From: CAWCJL01 sp963795775
GTDB taxonomy: Bacteria > Acidobacteriota > Terriglobia > Terriglobales > Acidobacteriaceae
Length of the DNA: 64,000 nucleotides
Direction of reading: 5' to 3'
NCBI GenBank assembly: GCA_963795775.1
Contig: CAWCJL010000006.1
Span: 57,058 to 121,057 of the forward strand
In this document: positions 19,566 through 28,800 of the stretch, in pieces
Position numbering within the stretch: position 1 is the first letter of the stretch
Layout: every line of letters starts with the position of its first letter
Translations under genes and position numbers: made by a program
The notes under the pieces: model-generated
The model's input: only the letters and a program-made list of their open reading frames with translations
What the model was told of the DNA's origin: nothing
The model's database searches: none

Positions 19566-19688
19566 TGCTCTTCTCCCTACTCCACCCGCGACGGCTGATG
19601 CGAACAGGTGGCTTCTTTTGATTGACAACATCGCCGTGAAGCGGCGGCTCACCAGAGGCAACTCTCGCTGTCTAATAATCCATCGCAG

Positions 19689-19735
19689 AGTGGCCATCTA
19701 CAATGACCACTTATGTCAATTGCGGTATGACCACT
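19689..19735. promoter_or_regulatory. repeated ATGACCACT sites, candidate MocR-type operator
   Basis: ATGACCACT occurs at 19703-19711 and again at 19727-19735 (24-bp period). An inverted copy with one mismatch, AGTGGCCAT, is at 19689-19697. The right-hand copy ends 11 bp before the MocR-family start codon. MocR/GabR regulators are known to bind spaced direct repeats in their own divergent promoters, so this is a plausible autoregulatory site. The binding partner is inferred. Confidence 0.5.
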
Positions 19736-19746
19736 CCTGAGGGGCT

Positions 19747-21222
19747 ATGGGTTCTCTCCGTTACGACTTTCCTCCAATTGCGCTGGATCCTGCCGCTGAC
19801 GTCCCTCTCTATCGCCAGTTGTACGACTGGTTCCGGCGCGCGATCGCCAGAGGTCAACTCAAGCCTGGTCAGCGGCTCCCTTCCACGAGAAGCCTCGCCA
19901 GCGAACTTGCAATATCGCGAATCCCCGTCGTTGCCGCCTTCGAGCAGTTGTATGCGGAGGGATACCTGGAGACAGTGGTCGGATCTGGAACATTCGTCAC
20001 CAGATCCATCCCCGATGACAGGTCGCCTGCTATTCCTGACGGCTCGCGCAAACCCGCTCGCGCAGGTGGTCCACGCAAAGTATCGCAATTCGCGGCGGAG
20101 ATGCTGTCCGAGCGGGCGCGCGCGCATTGGGACTCCCGGGGAGCCTTCCGGGTCAGCCTGCCGGCCCTTGATCATTTCCCATCAGAGATTTGGATGAAGC
20201 TGGTCCTTCGCCACTCCAAAAGCACGCCTGTGGAATGTATGGCGTACGGAGATCCCAGAGGGCACCTTCCGCTGCGTGAGTCCATCGCCGACTATCTCGG
20301 TGTGGTGCGTGGCGTGCGATGCGACCCGATGCAGGTGATGATCACGACCGGATCGCAGCAAGGCCTGCAGCTTGCCGGAAGAGTTTTATTGGATCCAGGC
20401 GATGCCGTGTGGATGGAGGAGCCCGGCTACGTCGGAGCGCGTCAGGCGCTGTCCATGGCAGGCGCCCACTTGGTGCCCATCAACGTAGATAAGGAGGGCC
20501 TGGACGTTGGCGAGGGTATCCGCCGCTGTCCTAATGCGCGCGCGGCCTATGTCACACCTTCCCATCAGTACCCACTCGGCATGAAGATGAGTGCATCCCG
20601 CCGTATGCTCCTGCTGGACTGGGCAGCCCGTCACGGATCCTGGATTATTGAAGATGATTACGACAGCGAGTACAGATTTGAAAGCCGCCCGATCGCGTCG
20701 CTGCAGGGATTAGATACAGATTCACGAGTAGTTTACGTAGGCACCTTTAGTAAGGTTCTCTTTCCGGCTCTGCGGTTAGGCTACGTGATCATTCCCAAAG
20801 ACCTGATCGCCGCATTTATCGAAGTACGTCATGCTATTGACATATTCGCGCCTACCTTCTATCAGCGAGTACTAACCGATTTCATCAACGAGGGGCACTT
20901 CGCTCGCCATGTACGGAGGATGCGGATGCTGTATATGGAACGGAGAGATGTGCTTGTAAGTGCCATCCGAAAGCATTTCGATGGCTCGCTTGAAGTTGTG
21001 AGCGCGGATGGAGGCATGCACCTGGTGGGCTTGCTGCCGCTGGGAGAGTCCGACACCGTACTTGCGAGACGAGCCGCGAAGAACGGAATCTCGGTGCTGC
21101 CATTGTCGACCTGTTACGTGACCCAAGCTCCCAGAGACGGTTTTCTCATGGGCTACTCAGGGGCAAGCGTAGACGAGATCGGGGCCGGTGTCCGTAAACT
21201 TGCTGCCGCCCTGAAACGCTGA
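19747..21222 (+). CDS. MocR/PdxR-type GntR regulator with aminotransferase domain
   Basis: Transcription factor of 491 residues with an N-terminal GntR winged helix (about residues 15-80: PLYRQLYDWFRRAIARGQL and LPSTRSLASELAISRIPV) joined by a linker to a fold-type-I aminotransferase-like domain (about 125-485). The PLP-binding Lys is Lys336 in TFSKVLFPALRLGY, and IIEDDYDSEYR is the conserved cofactor-contact motif. Members sense PLP or amino compounds (PdxR, GabR, TauR, EhuR types) and usually control a neighbouring gene. The start is ATG 19747 with GAGGGG just upstream. It is divergent from the LytTR gene and convergent with the small secreted protein. The target pathway is not evident: no PLP, GABA or taurine genes are in the window. 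Confidence 0.92.
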   Translation: MGSLRYDFPPIALDPAADVPLYRQLYDWFRRAIARGQLKPGQRLPSTRSLASELAISRIPVVAAFEQLYAEGYLETVVGSGTFVTRSIPDDRSPAIPDGSRKPARAGGPRKVSQFAAEMLSERARAHWDSRGAFRVSLPALDHFPSEIWMKLVLRHSKSTPVECMAYGDPRGHLPLRESIADYLGVVRGVRCDPMQVMITTGSQQGLQLAGRVLLDPGDAVWMEEPGYVGARQALSMAGAHLVPINVDKEGLDVGEGIRRCPNARAAYVTPSHQYPLGMKMSASRRMLLLDWAARHGSWIIEDDYDSEYRFESRPIASLQGLDTDSRVVYVGTFSKVLFPALRLGYVIIPKDLIAAFIEVRHAIDIFAPTFYQRVLTDFINEGHFARHVRRMRMLYMERRDVLVSAIRKHFDGSLEVVSADGGMHLVGLLPLGESDTVLARRAAKNGISVLPLSTCYVTQAPRDGFLMGYSGASVDEIGAGVRKLAAALKR

Positions 21223-21278
21223 AGAATTCCCTCCGCCACTCTGGCAGGCTCGTTCTAACATCCACTCCGTGCAGAGCC

Positions 21279-21716
21279 TCACGGCTTCGGAAGTGGCAGC
21301 CGCGAAACATGGCCAGCCGCAAGCTTCCATTCTCCGTCCAGCCATACCAGGGTGTCCGTGAACTGGACTTCTACATCAAAAGGCTGCCTATTGGCCACGC
21401 CTTTCACGACCGTTTGCCCCGTCACAATAGCCGCTCCCGGGTACAGGCGCACCTTCATGTTCTTGTTTGCGAATGTGCTGTAACGAATGCGGTCCTTCAG
21501 GAAATCATCAAGGTCGTCCTGCTTCGTCGTTACTTGTCCTTTTGAATCTGTCAACGTGTAATCTTCTGTAAGAAATCGCCGAACACCCTCCACATCATGG
21601 TTCTGATAGGCCAGGCAGCCGCGTGTCTCAGCAGCCAAAACGCCTGCCACGTCCTGTTGAGCCAAAGCCACAGAAGCGATGCATACTGCCCAAATGCATA
21701 AGACCTTCAAGAGCAT
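21279..21716 (-). CDS. secreted SnoaL/NTF2-like (DUF4440-type) protein
   Basis: Protein of 145 residues with a clear signal peptide (LLKVLCIWAVCIASVALAQ, cleavage near residue 20). It continues in one compact domain of the cone-shaped NTF2/SnoaL fold: YQNHDVEGVRRFLTEDYTLTDSKG is the typical first helix and strand, and DTLVWLDGEWKLAAGH the typical last strands. Such proteins act as small isomerases, hydrolases or binding proteins; no catalytic pair can be assigned here. The start ATG 21716 has an excellent AAAGGAG eight bases upstream, which decides against longer readings up to 21794. It is probably transcribed after the membrane-protein gene at 21834-22661. Confidence 0.8.
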   Translation of the reverse strand: MLLKVLCIWAVCIASVALAQQDVAGVLAAETRGCLAYQNHDVEGVRRFLTEDYTLTDSKGQVTTKQDDLDDFLKDRIRYSTFANKNMKVRLYPGAAIVTGQTVVKGVANRQPFDVEVQFTDTLVWLDGEWKLAAGHVSRLPLPKP

Positions 21717-21833
21717 AGTTATTCTCCTTTGTGAAGCTAACATGATGTCTGGAAAATACAGGCTTTCGAGCGTGAACTTCTGCTCCGCTTCCACCCGTTT
21801 AGAGGTATTTCGAAGACCCGGGATCCGCAGCCC

Positions 21834-22661
21834 TCACTCCGGCTTGGCTATCGCCATAAGGAGAGAGCCGCCGCACAATGCCAGTGCAACGAACCCGCTG
21901 CTCCATTCGTCTCCATTTCCAGGGTGACTCACAATACGCGGGATGTGCAGGAGACAGACCCATCCGAAAAACATTGTGCTGAGTAGAACGGAGGCGAGAT
22001 ATCTGCCATGGCCGACGAAGATGGACAGCGATGCGGCCAGGAATGCCGCGCCTGTGAAAACGATCCAAAAGGTGTGGAAGGGCAACCAGCCTGGAACGAG
22101 AGTGGTGAGATATCGGAGGTATTGAAAGTGTTGCAGGCCGAACACCACCATAGCGATGCAGAAAAGGGCTCGGCCGAATACTACCGATCGCCAACCCCTG
22201 GGATCACTCCATCCACTTCCTGCAAGCACCCATGCAATGCCCGATAACGTAAGCGCCTCGAAGGCCTGGGTGCGCACGTTGCCATCAGTCACAACGTCGT
22301 GAAACCGGAGAAACTGAAGTGCACTCCCAATCAGGAGCACGAGCGCAACCGCAGTACTGCTTACGCGAGGCTTTATATTCAGAACAACGAGCAAGCCCAG
22401 CGCCAGCAGCACAGTCCCGATGAGATAGGCTGCCGTATGTCCCGTGATCAGCCAAGCCGGAAATGGCGGCAGACCGGGCTTAAGTTTGCCATAGATAAGA
22501 TGCTGAACTCCGAACGCGCAGATTGAAACAGCGAAAAGGATGCGACCTGCCCGTAGTCTTATACCTGCTTCGGAAGGTGCCGATAGCTCCACCAGTATGC
22601 CTCGCGCTTCTTCGGAGCTGGCCTGCTTCAGTGTGGAATCCATCGTGCGGCCACCCGCCAT
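21834..22661 (-). CDS. DoxX-like multi-pass membrane protein, paralogue of 7999-8820
   Basis: Integral membrane protein of about 275 residues with roughly eight hydrophobic helices. It shares its architecture and key motifs with the protein at 7999-8820: FGVQHLIYG / FGLQHF in each half and the VPGWLPFHTFWIVFTGAAFLA segment. The start may be ATG 22661 or ATG 22643; neither has a good ribosome-binding site. The small secreted SnoaL-like gene follows 117 bp downstream on the same strand. The function is unknown; DoxX-type proteins have been linked to quinone or thiosulfate metabolism and redox homeostasis, but nothing here shows that. Confidence 0.72.
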   Translation of the reverse strand: MAGGRTMDSTLKQASSEEARGILVELSAPSEAGIRLRAGRILFAVSICAFGVQHLIYGKLKPGLPPFPAWLITGHTAAYLIGTVLLALGLLVVLNIKPRVSSTAVALVLLIGSALQFLRFHDVVTDGNVRTQAFEALTLSGIAWVLAGSGWSDPRGWRSVVFGRALFCIAMVVFGLQHFQYLRYLTTLVPGWLPFHTFWIVFTGAAFLAASLSIFVGHGRYLASVLLSTMFFGWVCLLHIPRIVSHPGNGDEWSSGFVALALCGGSLLMAIAKPE

Positions 22662-22834
22662 GGTTAAAGTGTAGCGTCGCCAGCAATTACACAACGCACT
22701 CTCCAGTGCCTTCAGAAAGCCACGCGTACCAGTGTTCTAACAGATTCAGGCAGGTAATCTCTCTCCTGTACCTGCCACAGGAGACATGTAGGGACGAGAT
22801 GTAGTAATTCAGGGATGAAGGCAATCCGGTCGCG

Positions 22835-23062
22835 TTGAAAACTCGCGGTGCTGGGCAGCCTGCCAGTTATGCATTGCAAATCCGCCCAGCATCGGGCTAC
22901 TCCGGCATGATTCAGTTGAGCTGTTATCACCTTCCACCTGATGCCCTATGCACCTTCAGTCCCGCTTCTCTTGAAATGAATAATGATGCGACCACTAGCT
23001 TCACGGTTACGGTCGCGACTGCGACCCCGGCCAACTCGGGAAAGCTTGGCTACTCTCGATGA
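22835..23062 (+). pseudogene. fragment of a bacterial Ig-like surface-protein domain
   Basis: A 75-codon open stretch without a convincing start reads AGQPASYALQIRPASGYSG, then IQLSCYHLPPDALCTFSPAS and TTSFTVTVATATPA. This is the repeating pattern of Ig-like domains found in large acidobacterial cell-surface proteins (typically 'G..ASY.L.I.P..G.SG.V.L.C.GLP..A.C.FSP'). No signal peptide, ribosome-binding site or neighbouring repeat is present, so it looks like a relic of a larger gene. Apart from this relic and the imuA control sequences, the 22662-23154 gap shows nothing else. Confidence 0.5.
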
Positions 23063-23069
23063 ATCCACA

Positions 23070-23130
23070 TTGACAACCCCCCGGTCCTCCGGGGTAATCT
23101 CAATTCACTCTGGGCGAACAAAAGGCGAAT
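23070..23130 (+). promoter_or_regulatory. imuA promoter and SOS-like direct repeat
   Basis: TTGACA (23070-23075) and TAATCT (23095-23100) are separated by 19 bp, slightly long. The spacer contains the perfect hairpin CCCCGG-TCCT-CCGGGG (23079-23094). Downstream, GAAC-N7-GAAT (23116-23130) reads ATTC-N7-GTTC on the other strand, one mismatch from the GTTC-N7-GTTC LexA box of alphaproteobacteria, with the same 11-bp period (GGCGAA at 23113 and 23124). Either element could mediate damage control of the mutasome. LexA recognition in this lineage is not known to me. Confidence 0.45.
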
Positions 23131-23154
23131 ACATGCTCACCCGAGGAGGTTGCG

Positions 23155-24315
23155 ATGTTGTCTGCGGTTCTATTGCGCGACGAAATAGAAGCAAAGCTCA
23201 GCAGCCGCATTCCTGGCGCGCTTTCCCCCCGTTCTCAGCAGGCCACCCGTCTCCTCAGTTCTGGCAATCCTGAGATCGACTGCCTGCTGGCTGGTGGCCT
23301 GCCCTTCGGGGCTATCACGGAGCTGGCCGGCGAATCCTCTTCCGGGCGCACTGCGCTGGCATTTTCCGTACTCAGCCAAGCCACACACGAGGGTGCCTGT
23401 GCGCTGGTGGATGTGGATGACTCCTTCGATCCGCTTTCGGCAGCAGCAGCTGGGGTGACGCTTTCCCGGCTGCTCTGGGTGCGGGTAAAGAGAGATACCT
23501 ATGTCTCTGCAAGCCAGAAAGCTGTAGCAACTCCGGCTCTGCACCAGCGCAGACGCACACGGGAATCGGTGCAGCAGAACTGCGGACGCCCGCACCCGCG
23601 CGAGGAAGTGAAGGGCCTGGATCGGGCCATCGCAGCCGTATTGAGCGATCAAGCACAGTTCCACCGTGACAAGTCCATCGGAACGCCAGCGCACGTAAAC
23701 CGGAAGTTGAGCTTGGCGCACGCGAGTGAAGAGCAGATCGCTTACGACCGGTTGCAGCCACGCAGAGGCGATTCCCCGGCACGGCATGAGCAGGAGCCAT
23801 TGCGGAAAGAGGACCGGGCAGCCACTGCGATAGCCGGAAAGAAGGCTCATGCTTCGCTTCATACGCAAGGGAAAGCTGCATCGAAGCCCGGCACAGAAAC
23901 AGCATGGACGCGCCTGGACCGTGCTCTCCGTGCTACTGACCTGATTCTGCAGGCGGGCGGCTTTCGCTTAGTGGTGCTGGACATGGGTGATGTGGCCCCG
24001 GAACATGCTCTGCGCATCCCGCTTGCGACCTGGTACCGCTTCCGGCGATCCGCCCATGAAAGCGATTGCGTCCTCCTGGTACTCTCCCGCGAAGGCTGCG
24101 CGAAATCAGCGGCAAGCTGTGTGCTTGCTTGTTCCCCGGAGAGGAGCGGCACGTGGACGGAACGCGGGACGGTGCTCTCCGGGTTTTCTCACATTGCGGA
24201 AGTCTCACGTCAACGCCAGACCAGCCATCTTCAAGCTGACATTCCGAAAAAGGCTCCGGGCCGGGTCACGCGCTGGAACAGCACGACACCGTGGGCCTCC
24301 GGTAAGGAGCGCTGA
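23155..24315 (+). CDS. imuA: ImuA, RecA-like mutasome protein
   Basis: RecA-fold protein of 386 residues heading an imuA-imuB-dnaE2 cassette, the damage-inducible error-prone translesion-synthesis module of many bacteria. Residues 38-130 resemble a RecA N-terminal core (GNPEIDCLLAGGLPFGAITELAG), and a second recognisable core block is at about 240-330 (ATDLILQAGGFRLVVLDMGD). The P-loop reads GESSSGRT (59-66), with Arg where Walker A normally has Lys. About 110 polar residues between the blocks look disordered and lineage-specific. The start ATG 23155 follows GAGGAGG. The stop is 2 bp before imuB. The family is thought to link the polymerase to DNA or RecA; it is not expected to be a full recombinase. 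Confidence 0.85.
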   Translation: MLSAVLLRDEIEAKLSSRIPGALSPRSQQATRLLSSGNPEIDCLLAGGLPFGAITELAGESSSGRTALAFSVLSQATHEGACALVDVDDSFDPLSAAAAGVTLSRLLWVRVKRDTYVSASQKAVATPALHQRRRTRESVQQNCGRPHPREEVKGLDRAIAAVLSDQAQFHRDKSIGTPAHVNRKLSLAHASEEQIAYDRLQPRRGDSPARHEQEPLRKEDRAATAIAGKKAHASLHTQGKAASKPGTETAWTRLDRALRATDLILQAGGFRLVVLDMGDVAPEHALRIPLATWYRFRRSAHESDCVLLVLSREGCAKSAASCVLACSPERSGTWTERGTVLSGFSHIAEVSRQRQTSHLQADIPKKAPGRVTRWNSTTPWASGKER

Positions 24316-24317
24316 CC

Positions 24318-25829
24318 ATGGCCTATGCGGCGGTGCTTGTCCCAGAATTCCCATTAGCTGCCTGGCTGCGTCTGCATTCTCTTTCAGCACTTAAGCCGGT
24401 TGTCGTTCTGGACGGCGTTGCCCCCCTGGAACGCGTGTGCTCCCTGAATCGTGTTGCTGAGCAATTAGGAGTGCAACAGGGGATGAGCCGGGTACAGGCG
24501 GAAACTGCCGGTGCGCTCAGGATGCATAAGCGGTCTCGCGCAGAGGAGCAGGCGGCTTTCCGAGTGCTGCAGGAGATTGCATTGGATTTCTCACCGCGTA
24601 TCGAAGCGCTACGCTCGCCTGAGAACAATTACGGCAATGCGCAACCGCTCACGGCAACGCTTCTGCTAGACCAGACAGGGACGGAATCGCTCTTTGGACC
24701 GCGAGAAGCAATTGCACATAAGCTTCGTGAGGCGATGATGCAAGCGGGATTTCCGGCGCGTGTTGCTGTCAGCAATAACGCACACACGGCTGTGTTCTTG
24801 GCGCGGAGCCGTGAGGCAGTGACGTGCCTGGAATCGAACGCAGAAGCGCAAGCGCTCGCCAGCTTGCCAGTTTCCGTTCTGGAGCCTGCTGAGGATTTAA
24901 CTGCAATCCTTTCTCGCTGGGGTATCTACACCCTCGGGGAGCTTGCCGCACTTCCTCAACGGGAGTTGGTAAGCCGATTAGGACAGGCAGGCAGGCGGTT
25001 GCAGCGGCTGGCGCGGGGCGAAGAGGAGTACGTCCTCCAACCGGTGGAGCCGGAGTTCTCGCTTTACGAGCACATGGCGCTCGATGCCCCAGTGGAGCTT
25101 TTGGAGTCGCTGCTCTTTCTGCTCTCTCCCATGCTCGAAGCGCTGCTCCGCCGCGCCCGTGAACGCGCCTACGCCTTACAGAGGCTGACGCTCACCCTGG
25201 CGCTCGAAGGAGCCGATTCCTACACGGTGGAGCTTCGGCCTGCGGTGCCTACCGAAGACCGCCAGCTTCTGCTCAAACTGCTGCACCTTGACCTTCAGAC
25301 ACACACGCTCAGCGGGGGGATCGTCGCCATTACGATTACCGCAGAACCTGCCAAGCCGCAACGAGCGCAGCGCGGCCTTTTTCAGTCGCAATTCCCAGAG
25401 CCGCAGAAGTTGGACCTTCTGCTTAGCCGCCTACGAAACGTCGTGGGAGAAGGCCGCGTAGGAGCACCGGAGCTAAAGAATACACATCAGGAGGATGCCT
25501 TTGGTATGGCATCCTTTCACCCGCATGAGCATGAGAGTACGCACGTTGCATCTTGCCCTGATACACGCATTGTCCTACGTCGCTTCCGTCCACAAGAGCC
25601 GGTTCGGGTGCGGCTTGTGGGGGAGCGCCCGGCAGTGCTGCTCTGGGCAGGCAAGCGCTTCGCCATAGCCGAGGCCCTCGGGCCTTGGCAGTCAAGCGGC
25701 GGCTGGTGGACGCGCGAGCAGTGGGCCACCGATGAGTGGGACGTGTTGATTGCCGACCCGCCGCAGGCGCTTCGCCTTTGCCGGGAACAGTGGAGCGGTC
25801 GGTGGTCAGTGGTGGGTGTCTATGACTGA
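24318..25829 (+). CDS. imuB: ImuB, Y-family polymerase homologue
   Basis: Protein of 503 residues related to Y-family (DinB/UmuC-like) polymerases. The N-terminal palm/fingers part spans about 1-170 (LFGPREAIAHKLREAMMQAGFPARVAVSNN matches the region around the family's thumb boundary; residues 131-160). A helix-hairpin-helix thumb follows (ILSRWGIYTLGELAALPQRELVSRLG, about 195-220) and a little-finger domain runs to about 370. The N-terminal strand reads VLVPEFPLAAW instead of the catalytic DxDxF motif, as usual in ImuB, so it probably serves as a clamp-binding adaptor for DnaE2 rather than a polymerase. It is preceded by TAAGGAG and overlaps dnaE2 by 8 bp. The C-terminal extension is likely partner-binding. 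Confidence 0.92.
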   Translation: MAYAAVLVPEFPLAAWLRLHSLSALKPVVVLDGVAPLERVCSLNRVAEQLGVQQGMSRVQAETAGALRMHKRSRAEEQAAFRVLQEIALDFSPRIEALRSPENNYGNAQPLTATLLLDQTGTESLFGPREAIAHKLREAMMQAGFPARVAVSNNAHTAVFLARSREAVTCLESNAEAQALASLPVSVLEPAEDLTAILSRWGIYTLGELAALPQRELVSRLGQAGRRLQRLARGEEEYVLQPVEPEFSLYEHMALDAPVELLESLLFLLSPMLEALLRRARERAYALQRLTLTLALEGADSYTVELRPAVPTEDRQLLLKLLHLDLQTHTLSGGIVAITITAEPAKPQRAQRGLFQSQFPEPQKLDLLLSRLRNVVGEGRVGAPELKNTHQEDAFGMASFHPHEHESTHVASCPDTRIVLRRFRPQEPVRVRLVGERPAVLLWAGKRFAIAEALGPWQSSGGWWTREQWATDEWDVLIADPPQALRLCREQWSGRWSVVGVYD

Positions 25830-28800
25830 TACCTACGTCGAACTCCATACGCGATCAGCGTTCTCGTTTCTGGAAGGCGCATCCCTGCCGGAAGCCCTCG
25901 CCAACCGTGCCGCAGAAATAGGTATGGGAGCGATTGCGCTGCTTGACCGAGACGGTCTCTACGGAGCGCCGCGCCTACACATGACTGCTAAGAAGCTGGG
26001 TGTTCGTGCGCACATAGGAGCGGAGGTCTCGGTTGCAGATTTCGGATCGCAGATCACTCCTCCAGAATGGCAGCCGCATACGGTTCCCTCGGTGCCGGTA
26101 AGATTGCCGCTGCTCTGCACCTCGCGTGTGGGATACCAGAACCTATGCCAATTAATTTCCGCTTACAAGCTCCGGCAGAAGACCAAGGGCGAAGGCCCAG
26201 CATGGCTGTGCGAGGTGGAGCAGCACACCAAAGGGTTAGTGTGCCTTACGGGTGGACATGAAGGCCCGCTCGCAGCAGCGCTTGCCCGCGGTGGTATCGA
26301 GGAAGGCTGGCGCGTCCTTGACCAGTTGGTCCTGCTCTTCGGCCGCGAGAATGTCTATGTCGAAGTGCAGCGGCATCGCATACGGGAGCAGGAAGCGCGC
26401 AACCAGGCAGCAATCACACTGGCCCACGAGTTTCGCCTTCCTCTGCTGGCCACGAATGGAGTGAACACGGCGACAGCCTACGAGCGTGAGGTGCTGGATG
26501 TGATGACCACCATTCGGCACCACACGCCACTCGATGAAGCGGGCCTTCTGCTAGCCCACAACAGCAACCGGCACTTGAAGACTGCGGACGAGATGGAAGC
26601 GCTGTTTCGCGACCTGCCCGAAGCCGTCGCCAACACGCGCATACTGTCCGACAGGCTCCAGTTCGAGTTGAAAGACCTCGGCTACCAGTTCCCCATCTAT
26701 CCCACGCCCGAAGACGAGCCGATGGATTCCTTTCTGCGTAAACGCACGCTGGAAGGCGTGATCCGGCGCTATGGAGCGAAAGGCAATCGCGCTCTGTTGA
26801 AACGCGCTCAGGCGCAGGTAGAGCGTGAATTGGCTTTGATCCAGAAGCTGGGCCTCGCCGGTTACTTCCTCATCGTCTGGGACATCGTCGAGTACTGCCG
26901 TAGGCACGACATTCTTGTACAGGGGCGCGGTTCAGCAGCGAACTCCGCTGTCTGTTATGCGCTCGGCATCACGGCGGTCGATCCGGTGGGCATGGAACTG
27001 CTCTTTGAGCGCTTTCTTTCGGAAGTACGCGGCGAGTGGCCGGACATAGACCTCGACCTGCCTTCCGGGGATGACCGGGAGAAGGCAATCCAGTACGTCT
27101 ATATGCGGTATGGGCAGCTTGGCGCGGCCATGTGCGCCAACGTCATCACCTACCGAGGCCGCTCGGCAGCGCGGGAGGTTGGCAAGGCGCTGGGCTTTGA
27201 TCCAGACACGCTCGACAAGCTCACGAAACTGGTCGGCTCCTGGGAGTGGAAAGGGCCGAACGACACCATGGAAAACCAGTTCCGTGTCGCAGGTTTCGAC
27301 CTGATGCATCCGCGCATTGCGAAGTACCTGGAACTGTCGATCCGGATGCTCGACCTGCCGCGGCATCTGGGCCAGCACTCAGGCGGCATGGTCATTGCGC
27401 AGAACCAGTTGGCCTCGGTTGTTCCCATCGAACCGGCTTCCATGCCGGGCCGCAACGTGATCCAGTGGGACAAGGAAGACTGCTCCGATATGGGGCTGGT
27501 CAAGGTCGATCTCCTCGGCCTCGGCATGATGGCCGTGCTCAAGGACTGCATCGACCTGATCCCGGAGTACTACGGTGAGCGCGTAGATATAGCGCAGATC
27601 CCGCATGATGACAGCCGTGTCTACGAGTCCTTGCAGCGGGCCGATACGGTGGGCCTGTTTCAGGTGGAGTCGCGGGCGCAGATGGCTTCGCTCCCGCGCA
27701 ACAAGCCGGACAAGTTCTATGACCTGGTGGTGCAAGTAGCGATCATTCGGCCTGGCCCGGTGGTCGGGAAAATGGTGCATCCCTACATGCTGAGACGGCA
27801 GGGACGCGAGGAAATCACCTATCCGCATCCGCTGCTGGAGCCGGTGCTGCGCCGTACCCTCGGTGTGCCGCTCTTTCAGGAACAGCTATTGCGCATCGCC
27901 ATGACGATTGCCGACTTCAGCGGGGGCGAAGCCGAGGAGCTGCGCCGTGCCCTCGGCAGTCGCAGGTCACAGGAGAAGATGCGAGCGCTCGAAGTCAAAC
28001 TGCGCACGGGCATGACGGCCAAGGGCGTGAGGCCGGAAGCGCAGGAAGAGATCGCACAGTCAATCGCGAGCTTCGCTCTCTATGGCTTTCCAGAGTCCCA
28101 CGCCGCCAGCTTCGCCCTGATCGCGTATGCCAGCGCGTGGCTCAAGTTCCACTACCTTGCCGCCTTTACCTGCGCGATGCTCAACAATCAACCGATGGGC
28201 TTCTATTCGCCCGCCGTGCTGGTGAAAGACGCGCAGCGGCATGGCCTGCGCGTAAAGCCGATTGACGTGCTGCGGTCCGAGTGGCGCTGCACTGTAGAGC
28301 AGGAGCAGGATGGCAACCGAACGCTCCGGCTTGGATTGAATCACGTGCGTGGCTTGCAGGAGAGAGTAGCGGAAGCTCTGGTATTAGTGCGAAGGAAGCA
28401 TCCCTTCAGTTCAATCGAGGAGCTTGCGCGACGTGTGCCCGAGTTGAGCACGCGTGAGCTGCGTACACTTGCCGAGATAGGGGCCTTGAACTCCCTCGGA
28501 GAAACCACACATCGCCGCGATGCGCTCTGGCAGGTGGAGCGCGCTGGCCGCCCGTCAGGCCCGCTGCTGGCCCCATTGGACAAGGATGAGGAACACGCCT
28601 CACCCCTGCGCCAGATGAACGCTGAGGACCGGCTGGTGGCCGATTATCGGGGAACAGGCGTGACCGTCGGGCGTCATCCGATGGCGCACTGCCGTGAACA
28701 GTTGCGCAGTATGGGCGTGAGACGCGCCAACGAACTCAAGATGTGCCGCGATGGTGTACGTACCCGGATCGCAGGCTGTGTCATTGCGCGGCAGCGACCG

